DNA from: Rhodoplanes sp. Z2-YC6860
Lineage (GTDB): Bacteria; Pseudomonadota; Alphaproteobacteria; Rhizobiales; Xanthobacteraceae
Length of the DNA stretch: 64,000 nucleotides
Assembly (NCBI RefSeq): GCF_001579845.1
Contig: NZ_CP007440.1
Coordinates: 7,090,029-7,154,028 of the forward strand
Direction of reading: 5' to 3'
Part shown: piece after piece, positions 51,832 through 60,555 of the stretch
Layout: every line of letters begins with the position of its first letter
Position numbering within the stretch: position 1 is the stretch's first letter
The notes under the pieces: model-generated
The model's input: the letters and a program-made list of their open reading frames with translations, nothing else
Told to the model about the DNA's origin: nothing
The model's database searches: none
Position numbers and translations under genes: made by a program

Positions 51832-52827
51832 ATGAAGCGATTCCAAGTCTTGGTCACTGCGTTGTCCGCAGCAGCTCTTGCGCTGACGGTGAGCAGCGCC
51901 TCAGCGCAGGCGCCGTTGAAGATCACCTTGTTCGGCCAGCCTTCGGTCAATAATGACGCGGTCTGGATGGCGATGGAGAAGGGTCTCTACCAGCAGGAAA
52001 AGCTCGACATCACGTATCGGCTGTTTCCGTCGGGTACGACGGCCTTCCAGTCCTTTCAGACCGGCCAGGGCGACATCGTGCTGTCCGGCGACTTGCCGAG
52101 CCTGCAATATTACTTCCGCGTCAAAGGCGACTACCGCACCATCGCGGTGATGGAGCGCGACGCCAAGGGCTACGTCGCCATCGCCGGCAAGGACATCAAG
52201 AAGCCGCAAGACCTGGCCGGAAAGACCGTCGCAACGCGCGTGGGCTCGACCGGCTCCTGGTTCATCTCCGAGTATCTGACCAAGAACGGCGTCGATCCAA
52301 AAACCGTCACGGTGAAGAACCTCGACACACAGGTGTTGCCGGCTGCGCTCTGTGGCGGCGAGATCGCAGCGTTCTTCATCTGGCAGCCGATCGGTTCACG
52401 CGCGCTCGAAATATGCCCGGACAAGGCGCATCTGCTGTCCGACGCAACGGGATACATCCAAGGATACCTGGTTGCCGGCGCCCGCCCCGCCTGGCTCGCC
52501 ACACCGGAAGGCAAGGAAGCGGCCACACGCTTTCTCAGGGCGACGCTCAAGGGCAAAGAAATCGCGGCGAAGGACTTTGCCGCCGTCGCCGCCTACAGCA
52601 AGGCCAAGCTCGACCTCAGCGAGAAAGCGACCCGCGATCAATGGGAAATCATGGAGCGGCCGATCGCTATCGATAAGGTCTACTACAGCGACTTCTGCAG
52701 CCTCAGCAAATGGGGCCAGGGCGAGAAGGTGCTGGATGGCCCGATCGACTTCAGCAAGCTGACGTGGACCGATGGCCTGAAGGCCACCGATCCCAAGCTG
52801 GTCGACGCGCCGCCGCCTCCCTGCTGA
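51832..52827 (+). CDS. NitT/TauT-type ABC substrate-binding protein (NMT1/SsuA-like)
   Basis: Exported binding protein of 331 residues with a Sec signal (MKRFQVLVTALSAAALALTV, cleavage after SASAQA). The mature part has the family blocks ITLFGQPSVNNDAVWMAMEKGL, SGTTAFQSFQTGQGDIVLSGD, DLAGKTVATRVGSTGSWF and FIWQP. It ends in an odd APPPPC. The ATG at 51832 follows GGGGAGA at seven bases. The ligand could be an aliphatic sulfonate, a pyrimidine or riboflavin-like compound; the triple-Rid and amidohydrolase genes on either side favour a nitrogen-containing one. Confidence 0.87.
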   Translation: MKRFQVLVTALSAAALALTVSSASAQAPLKITLFGQPSVNNDAVWMAMEKGLYQQEKLDITYRLFPSGTTAFQSFQTGQGDIVLSGDLPSLQYYFRVKGDYRTIAVMERDAKGYVAIAGKDIKKPQDLAGKTVATRVGSTGSWFISEYLTKNGVDPKTVTVKNLDTQVLPAALCGGEIAAFFIWQPIGSRALEICPDKAHLLSDATGYIQGYLVAGARPAWLATPEGKEAATRFLRATLKGKEIAAKDFAAVAAYSKAKLDLSEKATRDQWEIMERPIAIDKVYYSDFCSLSKWGQGEKVLDGPIDFSKLTWTDGLKATDPKLVDAPPPPC

Positions 52828-52847
52828 TGAGGTGAGGCGCGGAGCGC

Positions 52848-54299
52848 CTAGGCCCGCTTGGACCGTTCCGCTATTCCTCGTGTGGATTCCGCGGCCTCGC
52901 GGACAGTCTTGCCCACATCGAGCGATGTGTGCTTGCCACCGCGCACCAGGACGCGCCCGTCGATCATGACGGTGTCGACATTCGACGGCTGCCCGTGGAA
53001 CACCATGGCGTAATAGGGGTCTTGCATCGGCGCCATATTGATATCGGTGGTGCGGATCATCACGAGGTCGGCGCGTTTGCCCGGCGTAAGCGACCCGGTT
53101 TTGTCCGCGAGTCCCAGGAGCTTGGCGCCTTCAATGGTGGCGAGCTCGACCAGGCGCCGCGGCTTGAGCCGCAACGGGGCGCCGCTGCGTTGCCAATCCG
53201 ACCACATCAGCGCGCGCATGACGTTGAAAAAATCGGCGCTGGTCGCAGCCGAGGCGTCGATCGACAAGCCAACCGGGACGCCCATGCCATCAAGCTCTGA
53301 ATATTGGATGGTGCCGTTGCGCACCGCCGAGTACGACATCTCGATCACGGGCGCGGTGCTCCATGGCGATCTGGTGGCGCCAATCATTTTGAGCTCGTCC
53401 GCCGTCATCCCTTGCGGATGCACCAAGAGCATATCGGGGCCGAGCAGGTTGTTCCGGCCCATCAGATCGATCAGGCCCTTCGGCCCGCAGTGAATGGTGG
53501 CCTGCAAGCCGAGCTTGCGGACCGCGTCGTACTCGGTGCGGAACAACTCCACAGGTATCGAGCCGCGCGTGCCAGGCAGGCCCGGCGTGCGCAGGCAGGC
53601 GCCGATCCCCAACATGCCGTCGACTGAGGTCCACTGCTTCTGCACGCGAGCGAGATCGCCCAGGTTCATAGGCTTGTCGGCCGCATAGCCCTGGCCAGAG
53701 CCATAGGAGAACCGAGCGCGGACGCCGATATCCTTCAGCGCCTGAAGTTCGGCGTCGGCGTGCTCTGGCGATAAGGTGTTGTGCGACCAGTTGTGCACGG
53801 TGGTGATACCTGACAACAAGGCCTCGGCGACGCCAAGCCGCACACCGATGTAGGAGTCTTGCGGCGTGCAATAACGGCCGACCCGCAGCGTGGTCGGGAA
53901 GTATCCGTCTGCGGGATCGTCAGCGCGGATGATCAATCGCAGCGCGGTGCACCACAGGTGCCAATGGGTATCGACGAAGCCCGGCATCACGATCATGTCG
54001 CGGGCGTCGATCGACTCTGCGTTCGGCGCGTTGAGATTGGCGCCGACCGCGACAATTGCTCCGTCGCGAACGTGAACATCGCCGCCCGGCAGATCGCCGA
54101 GGCCGGCATCCATCGTCAGCACGTGGCCGCCGCGCACGACGAACTCGCCGCGCGTCGGCAATACGCCGCTTTCGCTGGCCGCTGGTCGCGGCGCGCCTTG
54201 TGCCTCGGCGGATCGCGTGCGCGACAGTCCGAGTGCCGCCGCGAAACCGCCGGCAACTTTGAAGATGCCGCGGCGATGAAGCTCACCACTCGAAAACAT
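52848..54299 (-). CDS. Exported ATZ/TRZ-type amidohydrolase
   Basis: Metal-dependent hydrolase of 483 residues related to cytosine deaminase and atrazine hydrolases. The metal site shows HxH in PGFVDTHWHLW (H112, H114), a third His in TIHCGPKG, a fourth in LLVHPQGM and the closing Asp in SIDASAAT. A leader with twin Arg and a hydrophobic stretch (HRRGIFKVAGGFAAALGLS) suggests Tat export, uncommon for this family. The ATG at 54297-54299 is behind AAGGAG. It is the last gene of the TRAP transporter operon, 119 bases after dctM, and convergent with the ABC operon. Confidence 0.86.
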   Translation of the reverse strand: MFSSGELHRRGIFKVAGGFAAALGLSRTRSAEAQGAPRPAASESGVLPTRGEFVVRGGHVLTMDAGLGDLPGGDVHVRDGAIVAVGANLNAPNAESIDARDMIVMPGFVDTHWHLWCTALRLIIRADDPADGYFPTTLRVGRYCTPQDSYIGVRLGVAEALLSGITTVHNWSHNTLSPEHADAELQALKDIGVRARFSYGSGQGYAADKPMNLGDLARVQKQWTSVDGMLGIGACLRTPGLPGTRGSIPVELFRTEYDAVRKLGLQATIHCGPKGLIDLMGRNNLLGPDMLLVHPQGMTADELKMIGATRSPWSTAPVIEMSYSAVRNGTIQYSELDGMGVPVGLSIDASAATSADFFNVMRALMWSDWQRSGAPLRLKPRRLVELATIEGAKLLGLADKTGSLTPGKRADLVMIRTTDINMAPMQDPYYAMVFHGQPSNVDTVMIDGRVLVRGGKHTSLDVGKTVREAAESTRGIAERSKRA

Positions 54300-54418
54300 A
54301 TTGCTGCTCCTTAGGGTGTTTGCCGGAGGGCTGACCTTGTCGAGGACGGATTTCGACTTCGCCGCGCTTACAAATCGAATGAACGAGTGCGCGCGCTCCA
54401 GACCTATTTGCCCAAGAC

Positions 54419-55765
54419 CTACTTGCCCATCACCACGTCCGGGAACCAGGTTGCGATTCCCGGGAAGACGCAGAGGACCACGACGGCGAAGATCATCAGC
54501 ATCACGAAGGGCATCACGCCCCAGATCACGTCGCCGAGCGGAATATCCGGCGCGATGTTCTTGATGACGAAAATGTTGAGGCCGACCGGCGGGTGGATCA
54601 GTCCCAGCTCCATCACGATGGTCATGATGACGCCGAACCAGATCAGGTCGAAGCCCGCGGCCTTCAGCGGCGGCAGGATGATCGGTGCAGTCATAAGGAT
54701 GATCGACACCGGCGGCAGGAAGAAGCCGAGCACGACCACCATCAGCAGGATCGCGGCGAGCAGCACCCAGCGCGACAGATGCATGTCGACGATCCACTGC
54801 GCGGTCGACTGGCTGATGTGCAGGTAGCTCATCACGTAGGAATAAAGGAGCGACATGCCGATGATCAGCATCAGCATGGTCGATTCCTGCAGGGTCGAGA
54901 CCAGGATCGGCCGCAGCTCGCCCGGCGACCAGACGTGGTAGATCATGGCGATCAGCAGCAGCGCCAGCACGGCGCCGAGCCCCGCGGTCTCCGACGGCGT
55001 GGCATAGCCGCCGTAGAGCGCGACCATCACGCCGGTGAGCAGGATCACGAACGGCAGCACGCGGGGCAGCAGCGCGAACTTGTCGCGCGTGGTGAGCGTG
55101 TCCTCGCGCAGCAGCTCCGACTTCGGCCCGCCCTGCTCGTAGACGACTTTGGCGGCGGCATATTCCTTCTGGAACTTCCACATCGCGTAGCCGGCGAAGA
55201 GCAGGACCAGGAACAGCGCCGGACCGATCGCGGCGAGGAACAGCCGGCCGAGCGACTGCTCGGCCGCGACCGCATAGAGAATCATGGTGATCGACGGCGG
55301 CAGCAGGATGCCGAGCGTGCCGCCGGCCGCGATGATGCCGGCTGCAAAGCCCGGAGAATAACCGCGCTTGCGCATCTCCGGGATGCCGGCGGAGCCGATC
55401 GCCGAGCACGTTGCGGGCGACGAGCCGGCCATGGCGGCGAACAGCGCGCAAGCGAACACATTGGCGATGCCGAGGCCGCCGGGCAGCTTGTGCATCCAGG
55501 CGTGCAGCGCGCCATAGAGATCCTGGCCGGCGCGCGAGCGGCCGATCGCCGAGCCTTTCAGGATGAACAGCGGAATCGAGAGGAGCGTGATCGACGCCAT
55601 CTCCTCATAGACGTTCTGTGCGATCGTATCGACCGAGCCAGGCGGCATGAACGCGATCATGAAGAGGGTCGCGACGGCGCCCAAAGCAAACGCGATCGGC
55701 ATGCCGGCGAACATCACCAGCAGCGTGACGATGCCGTAGAGGATTCCGATGGTGCCGACGCTCAT
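54419..55765 (-). CDS. dctM: TRAP transporter large permease
   Basis: Membrane protein of 448 residues with about twelve hydrophobic helices. DctM hallmarks are GMPIAFALGAVATLFM, ASITLLSIPLFILKGSAIGRS, FAAMAGSSPATCSAIGSAGIPEM and GTLGILLPPSITMILYA near the middle, and LIHPPVGLNIFVIKNIA near the end. Two inserted loops (EYAAAKVVYEQGGPKS) are slightly longer than usual. It uses the sodium gradient to move a carboxylate captured by DctP. The ATG at 55763-55765 overlaps the dctQ stop by four bases (ATGA). Confidence 0.93.
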   Translation of the reverse strand: MSVGTIGILYGIVTLLVMFAGMPIAFALGAVATLFMIAFMPPGSVDTIAQNVYEEMASITLLSIPLFILKGSAIGRSRAGQDLYGALHAWMHKLPGGLGIANVFACALFAAMAGSSPATCSAIGSAGIPEMRKRGYSPGFAAGIIAAGGTLGILLPPSITMILYAVAAEQSLGRLFLAAIGPALFLVLLFAGYAMWKFQKEYAAAKVVYEQGGPKSELLREDTLTTRDKFALLPRVLPFVILLTGVMVALYGGYATPSETAGLGAVLALLLIAMIYHVWSPGELRPILVSTLQESTMLMLIIGMSLLYSYVMSYLHISQSTAQWIVDMHLSRWVLLAAILLMVVVLGFFLPPVSIILMTAPIILPPLKAAGFDLIWFGVIMTIVMELGLIHPPVGLNIFVIKNIAPDIPLGDVIWGVMPFVMLMIFAVVVLCVFPGIATWFPDVVMGK

Positions 55766-56313
55766 GCCGGCGTCCTTCTGGAGAGCAGTGCATTTGCGAC
55801 CTGCAGCAGGATCTGCAGCGTCAGCAGCATCATGCCGAACGTCATCAGCGAATACGGCACCCAGAGCGGCGGGCCCCAGCTCGAGCCGGAATGGAAGTTC
55901 TCGGTCCAGGCCTCCTCCAGCAGGGTCCAGGACTTCCAGGCGAAGAAGCCGCAGAAGGCGAGGCTCATGATGTCCACGATCGCCAGCCGGATGCGGTTCA
56001 CGTGCGGCGGCAGCATGCTGGAGATCGCCTCGATCGCCACGTGGCCGCGACGCGCCTGAATTGCCGCCGACGACATGAACACCGCGCCGATGATCAGGAA
56101 CACCGACATCTCGTCCTGCCAGTCGGTGGATATGTGAAGGAAGTAACGGACGATGACACTGTAGGTCAGCACCAGCGAGGCACCGACCAGCGCGATCGAT
56201 GCGATCAGCACGATGAGCTGGTTGAGGATCGAGAACCAATACTCAATGCCTGCGGCGCCTGTGGGAGGCGCCGCCGTGGGTCCGGTCTCGGCCGGATCGA
56301 GGCCGTGGGCCAT
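55762..56313 (-). CDS. dctQ: TRAP transporter small permease
   Basis: Protein of 183 residues with four hydrophobic helices (about 27-50, 67-85, 103-125, 148-172). It has the family stretch VIVRYFLHISTDWQDEMSVFL, followed by RRGHVAIEAI. It forms the small membrane subunit with DctM. The ATG is at 56311-56313, 32 bases after the dctP stop; the stop overlaps dctM. Gene order dctP-dctQ-dctM is the standard one. Confidence 0.92.
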   Translation of the reverse strand: MAHGLDPAETGPTAAPPTGAAGIEYWFSILNQLIVLIASIALVGASLVLTYSVIVRYFLHISTDWQDEMSVFLIIGAVFMSSAAIQARRGHVAIEAISSMLPPHVNRIRLAIVDIMSLAFCGFFAWKSWTLLEEAWTENFHSGSSWGPPLWVPYSLMTFGMMLLTLQILLQVANALLSRRTPA

Positions 56314-56345
56314 CGTCTTGTCTGTCTCCGCCCCTTAAGACGCGA

Positions 56346-57371
56346 TCAGGAGACCTGAACGCCGTCCGCGAGCTTCAGCAGCTCGGCCGACAGCGGGGTC
56401 TTGCCTGCGTAGTCCTTCCAGGCGGTGTCGCGCGCGATCTTGCGCCACTTCTCGACGGTCTCGTCGTTGAGGTCGGCGACCTGAAGGCCCTTCTTGGCGT
56501 AGACGTCGGCGACCTTCTGATCGTCGGCCTGCGCCTCCTTGACGCCGAACGCCTCCATCTCGAGGCCGATCTCCATGATGGCGTCCTGCTCGGGCTTCGA
56601 GAGCTGGTCGAACACCTGCTTCGACATGATCAGCGGCTCGAGCATGAACCAGTAGGACTTGCCGCGGCCGGTGGTCAGGCTCTTGGCGACTTCCTCGAGC
56701 CGGAACGAGATCAGGCTGGTCGACGACGTGTAGGTCGCGTCGCAGGCGCCGGTCTGCATCGCGGCATAGAGCTCGTTCGACGGCGTCGACAGCGTGGTGG
56801 CGCCGGCCGCCTGCAGCAGCATGTCGAACTCGCGGCTGCCGCCGCGGATCTTCATGCCCTTGGCGTCGTCCGGATTGACGACGGCCTTGCTGCGGCTGGC
56901 GCAACCGCCGGCCTGCCAGACCCACGAGATCAGCAGCACGCCCTTCTCGGCGAGGAACGCGCTGAACTTCTGTCCGACCGGAGCCTTCTTCCAGGCCGCG
57001 CCCTGCTTGTACGAACTCACGAGGCCCGGCATCAGGCCGATGTTGAGCTCGGCGTACTCGCCGCCGGCGTAGGAGATCGGATAGAGGCTCATGTCGAGCA
57101 CGCCTTTGCGCACGGCGGAGAACTGAGCCACTGTCTTCATCAGCGACGAGTTCGGATAGACCTGCGCCGTGATCGAGCCGCTGGTCTTCTTTTCCAACTT
57201 CTCGGCGAACTGGCGGCAGAGCCGGTCGCGGAAATCACCTTCGGTCGCGGTGCCGCCCGGGAACTGATGCGAGATCTTGATGGTGCGGGCCGCGGAAGCG
57301 AACCGCGTTCCGGCAAGCACCGCAGGTGCGGCGATTGCTCCAGCGAGAATGTGGCGCCGGCTAATGACCAT
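56346..57371 (-). CDS. dctP: TRAP transporter periplasmic binding protein
   Basis: Exported receptor of 341 residues. The leader SRRHILAGAIAAPAVLAG carries a twin-arginine pattern with cleavage near FASAAR. The mature part follows the DctP fold: ISHQFPGGTATEGDFRDRL, ITAQVYPNSSLM, a central WVWQAGGCASRSKAV and KIRGGSREFDMLLQAAGA with the Arg that binds the substrate carboxylate. ATG at 57369-57371 with AAGGAG upstream. It heads an operon ending in an amidohydrolase and is divergent from an enolase-superfamily gene, so the imported compound probably has both a carboxylate and an amide or ring bond. Confidence 0.92.
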   Translation of the reverse strand: MVISRRHILAGAIAAPAVLAGTRFASAARTIKISHQFPGGTATEGDFRDRLCRQFAEKLEKKTSGSITAQVYPNSSLMKTVAQFSAVRKGVLDMSLYPISYAGGEYAELNIGLMPGLVSSYKQGAAWKKAPVGQKFSAFLAEKGVLLISWVWQAGGCASRSKAVVNPDDAKGMKIRGGSREFDMLLQAAGATTLSTPSNELYAAMQTGACDATYTSSTSLISFRLEEVAKSLTTGRGKSYWFMLEPLIMSKQVFDQLSKPEQDAIMEIGLEMEAFGVKEAQADDQKVADVYAKKGLQVADLNDETVEKWRKIARDTAWKDYAGKTPLSAELLKLADGVQVS

Positions 57372-57387
57372 GTTTGTTTTCTCCTTA

Positions 57388-57393
57388 CACGTG
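57388..57393. promoter_or_regulatory. CACGTG palindrome upstream of dctP
   Basis: CACGTG, 16 bases upstream of the dctP start, within ACACGTG. The complement CACGTGT occurs at 57526-57532, 11 bases before the divergent enolase gene. The symmetrical placement suggests a shared regulator; six-base sites also occur by chance. Confidence 0.35.
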
Positions 57394-57421
57394 CCCCGCG
57401 ACGAACTCCGCCCACTGATAC

Positions 57422-57446
57422 CGCTTCGCATTGCCCCTGCGAAGCG
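57422..57446. promoter_or_regulatory. Perfect hairpin in the dctP/enolase divergent region
   Basis: CGCTTCGCA (57422-57430) and TGCGAAGCG (57438-57446), 9-bp arms with a 7-base centre. It lies 51 bases upstream of dctP and 98 bases upstream of the enolase-like gene. It could be an operator with widely spaced half-sites. Confidence 0.45.
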
Positions 57447-57543
57447 TCAGTCGGTCGCGGCATCATTGTGCAGCGCAATGAAATCCCGCGTCCAAATTCC
57501 GGGGCAAAGTTCCGCGTGTCGACCTCACGTGTTAGAACACCGC

Positions 57544-58701
57544 ATGCTGCAGAAAACACCCAGACTTTCGTCGGCGTCCAGACCATCTCCCGACCTGCCG
57601 CCGCTCATCATCCGCCGCATCGATGCCATCCCGGTGGCGCTGCCGCTCAAGGCCGCGATGAAGATGGCCGGCGAGACGATCACCGCGGCGCAGAACATTC
57701 TGGTCCGTATCGAGGCCAGCGACGGCACGGTCGGCTGGGGCGAAGCGGCCTCGGCACCGACCATGACCGGAGACACGCTGGGCGGTCTCACAGCCGCGGT
57801 GCGTGATTATCTTGCGCCGCGGCTCGTCGGGCAGGATGCCCGGCAGTGGAACGCGCTCCGGCCCACCCTGCACCGCGCCCTGGTCGGCAACGGCGGCGCA
57901 CATTCCGCGGTCGAGATCGCGGTGCTCGATCTGGTCGGACGCGTCTCCGGAAAGCGGCTGATCGACCTCGTCGCCAAACCGCGTCGCGAGGCCGTCAAGC
58001 CGATGTGGCTCCTCGGCAATAAAACCGCCGAAGAGGACGTCGCCGAAGCCCATCAGCGCCAGAAGGAAGGCTTCGAATTTTTCAAGCTCAAGATCGGCGT
58101 GAAGCCGCTGGCGAAGGAGATCGCGATCGCCTTCGCGGTGCGCGAGGCGCTGCCGAAGACGCCGCTCTGCGCCGACGCCAATTGCGGGCTGACACTGGCC
58201 GACGCGCGCAAATATGCCGAGCAGACCCGTAAAGCGCGGCTGATGTTCGTCGAGCAGCCGCTCGCCTATGACGACTTCGCAGGCCTGCAGAAGCTGACGC
58301 GCGCCACCAAGGTGCCGATCGGTGTCGATGAGGCGATCCATTCGTTCGCCGATATCGTCGCGAGCGCCAAGGCAGGCGCCTCGGGCGTATCGCTGAAGCT
58401 GATCAAGCTCGGCGGCATCACCGCTGCGGTCGATGCCGGAAAGCTCTGCCAGCGGCTCGGCCTGTCGGTGAACATCGCCGCCAAGATCGCCGAGTCGGGC
58501 ATCTCCAGCGCCGCCGCTCTGCATCTGGCCTGCGCGGTGCCCAAGGCCGATTGGGGCGTGAGCCTCACGCACTTCTATCTCGCCGAGGATATCGTCCGCC
58601 GGCCGCTGCCGCTCAAGAACGGTATGGTGGCCCTGCCGGAAGGCCCTGGCCTCGGCATCGAGGTCGACGAGGCCGCCGTGGAGCGTTTCCGTACGCGCTG
58701 A
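57544..58701 (+). CDS. Enolase-superfamily protein (muconate cycloisomerase / dipeptide epimerase type)
   Basis: Protein of 385 residues with an N-terminal capping domain (about 20-145) and a barrel. Catalytic residues of the MLE subgroup are intact: K181/K183 in KLKIG, metal ligands D211 (CADAN), E237 (FVEQPL) and D262 (GVDEAI), and K285/K288 in SLKLIKLGG. It would abstract a proton next to a carboxylate, for cycloisomerisation or epimerisation. ATG at 57544. Divergent from the TRAP operon and followed 47 bases later by a CaiB/BaiF gene, so it likely processes the TRAP substrate. Confidence 0.9.
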   Translation: MLQKTPRLSSASRPSPDLPPLIIRRIDAIPVALPLKAAMKMAGETITAAQNILVRIEASDGTVGWGEAASAPTMTGDTLGGLTAAVRDYLAPRLVGQDARQWNALRPTLHRALVGNGGAHSAVEIAVLDLVGRVSGKRLIDLVAKPRREAVKPMWLLGNKTAEEDVAEAHQRQKEGFEFFKLKIGVKPLAKEIAIAFAVREALPKTPLCADANCGLTLADARKYAEQTRKARLMFVEQPLAYDDFAGLQKLTRATKVPIGVDEAIHSFADIVASAKAGASGVSLKLIKLGGITAAVDAGKLCQRLGLSVNIAAKIAESGISSAAALHLACAVPKADWGVSLTHFYLAEDIVRRPLPLKNGMVALPEGPGLGIEVDEAAVERFRTR

Positions 58702-58748
58702 TCTTGCTATAAGGCGGCGACGAAAAAATCGGGAAGGAACCCATCGAA

Positions 58749-59933
58749 ATGTCCGGTCCGCAGAAGGGCCCGCTCGCGGGCGTTCGCGTGCTCGAGCTCG
58801 CCCGCATCCTCGCCGGCCCCTGGTCCTGCCAGATCCTCGCCGATCTCGGCGCCGAGGTGATCAAGGTCGAACAGCCCGGCGCGGGCGACGACACCCGCGG
58901 CTGGGGCCCGCCCTTCATGGAAGACAAGGACGGCGGGCGCCTGACCTCGTCCTACAATCTCGCCTGCAACCGCGGCAAACGCTCGATCGCCGTCGACTTC
59001 GCGACGCCGGAGGGCCAGCGCATCATCAAGAAGCTCGCGGCGCGGTCCGACGTGCTGGTCGAGAATTTCAAGTTCGGCGGCCTCAAGAAGTACGGCCTCG
59101 ACTACGAAAGCCTGTCGAAGGACAACCCGCGCCTCATTTACTGTTCGATCACCGGCTTCGGCCAGGACGGCCCGTACAAGACCCGCGCCGGCTATGACCT
59201 GCTGGTGCAGGGCATGGGCGGCATCATGGACATCACCGGCGATCCGAAGGGCGAACCCACACGTTTGGGCGTGGCTTTCGCCGATGTCTTCACCGGCACC
59301 TATTCGGCGCTGGCCATCACCGCGGCGCTGAAGGAGCGCGAGCACACCGGCAAGGGCGCACAGATCGACATGGCGCTGATGGACACCATGGTCGGCGTGC
59401 TCGCCAACCAGGCGACCTACTATCTCGTCTCAGGCCAACCGCCGGTGCGCATGGGCAACGCTCATGCGAGCGTCGTCCCCTATCAGACGTTCCCCACGAC
59501 CGACGGCTGGATGCTGATCGCCTGCGGCAATGACGGCCAGTTCGCCAAGATGATGCAGGTGCTGGGCGACCCGGCGATGGCCGACGACGAACGCTACAAG
59601 ACCAATGCGGGGCGCGTGGTCAATCGCGAGACGCTGATCCCGCGGCTGTTCGAACTGACCAAGAAGCTCTCCAAGCAGGAGCTTGCCGAGAAGTTCGAGG
59701 AGGCCGGCGTGCCGGCCGGCCCGATCAACACGCTGCGGGAGGTGTTTGACGATCCGCAGGTCAAGGCGCGCGGCATGCGCGTCGACCTGCCCCACCCTGA
59801 CGCCAAGGGCGGCATGCTGCCTGGCGTGCGCACGCCGATCACCATCAACGGCCGCAGGGCCGCGGCCGATCGTGCCCCGCCCAAGGTCGGCGAGCATACG
59901 CAGGAAGTCTTACGCGAGATCGGCGAGGCCTGA
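58749..59933 (+). CDS. CaiB/BaiF family CoA-transferase
   Basis: Class III CoA-transferase of 394 residues. It has LAGVRVLELARILAGPWSCQ, LGAEVIKVEQPGAGDDTR, the GYDLLVQGMGG block with the likely catalytic Asp and the closing AGPINTLREVFDDPQ. It is a close paralogue of the gene at 32900. ATG at 58749 with GGAAGGA upstream. It sits between the enolase-like and carboxymuconolactone-decarboxylase-like genes on one strand, and would activate a carboxylic acid of that pathway by transfer of CoA. Confidence 0.91.
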   Translation: MSGPQKGPLAGVRVLELARILAGPWSCQILADLGAEVIKVEQPGAGDDTRGWGPPFMEDKDGGRLTSSYNLACNRGKRSIAVDFATPEGQRIIKKLAARSDVLVENFKFGGLKKYGLDYESLSKDNPRLIYCSITGFGQDGPYKTRAGYDLLVQGMGGIMDITGDPKGEPTRLGVAFADVFTGTYSALAITAALKEREHTGKGAQIDMALMDTMVGVLANQATYYLVSGQPPVRMGNAHASVVPYQTFPTTDGWMLIACGNDGQFAKMMQVLGDPAMADDERYKTNAGRVVNRETLIPRLFELTKKLSKQELAEKFEEAGVPAGPINTLREVFDDPQVKARGMRVDLPHPDAKGGMLPGVRTPITINGRRAAADRAPPKVGEHTQEVLREIGEA

Positions 59934-59983
59934 CCGGCCTCGTCGCACTTTTCAGAATAACAAAGCAATTCGGGGAAGAAATT

Positions 59984-60517
59984 ATGGCTCGCATTCCGTA
60001 CGTCGAAGAGAAGGACCACCCGGAGCTTGCCTCCGACATCTCGAAGATCAAGGGCGCGCGCGGCGGGCTGATCAACATCTACAAGCTGCTGCTGCACTCG
60101 CCGACCGTGTGCATGACGTGGTTCGAGCACATCGGCGCGATCCGCTGGAAAACCAAGCTCTCGCCGCGGCTTCGCGAGATCGCCATCGTGCGGATCGCGC
60201 AGGCCGCGAAATACGGCTACGCGCTGCAGCAGCACGTGCCGCGGATCGCCGTGCCGGACGGCGTGTCGGTCGAGGAATGCGAGGCGCTGAAGGACTGGCG
60301 CGGATCGAAGTTCTTCAACGAGGCGGAGCGCGCCGCGCTCGCCTACGTGGATGCGATGATCGCGGCGCCGGACGTGCCGGATGACGTCTTCAATGCGGTG
60401 CGCAAACACTACAACGAGCGCGAGATCGTCGAGCTGTCGGTGCTGGTCGGCACGTATCTGATGCACAACCGCGTGTTCACGGCGTTGCGCGTCGATCTCG
60501 AGCCGAAAAAAGCGTAG
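59984..60517 (+). CDS. Carboxymuconolactone-decarboxylase-like (AhpD fold) protein without redox Cys
   Basis: Helical protein of 177 residues of the CMD/AhpD-like fold. The core motif reads REIAIVRIAQAAKYGYALQQH, where AhpD-type proteins have CxxC before the His. Here both Cys are absent, as in true CMD enzymes and many uncharacterised relatives, so a peroxidase role is unlikely. ATG at 59984 follows GGGGAAG. It lies 50 bases after the CoA-transferase gene in the same orientation. A decarboxylase or hydratase-type role in ring cleavage is possible. Confidence 0.85.
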   Translation: MARIPYVEEKDHPELASDISKIKGARGGLINIYKLLLHSPTVCMTWFEHIGAIRWKTKLSPRLREIAIVRIAQAAKYGYALQQHVPRIAVPDGVSVEECEALKDWRGSKFFNEAERAALAYVDAMIAAPDVPDDVFNAVRKHYNEREIVELSVLVGTYLMHNRVFTALRVDLEPKKA

Positions 60518-60555
60518 CTCGCTGCCGTCAATCCTTGTCATTGCGTGGGGGCGGC

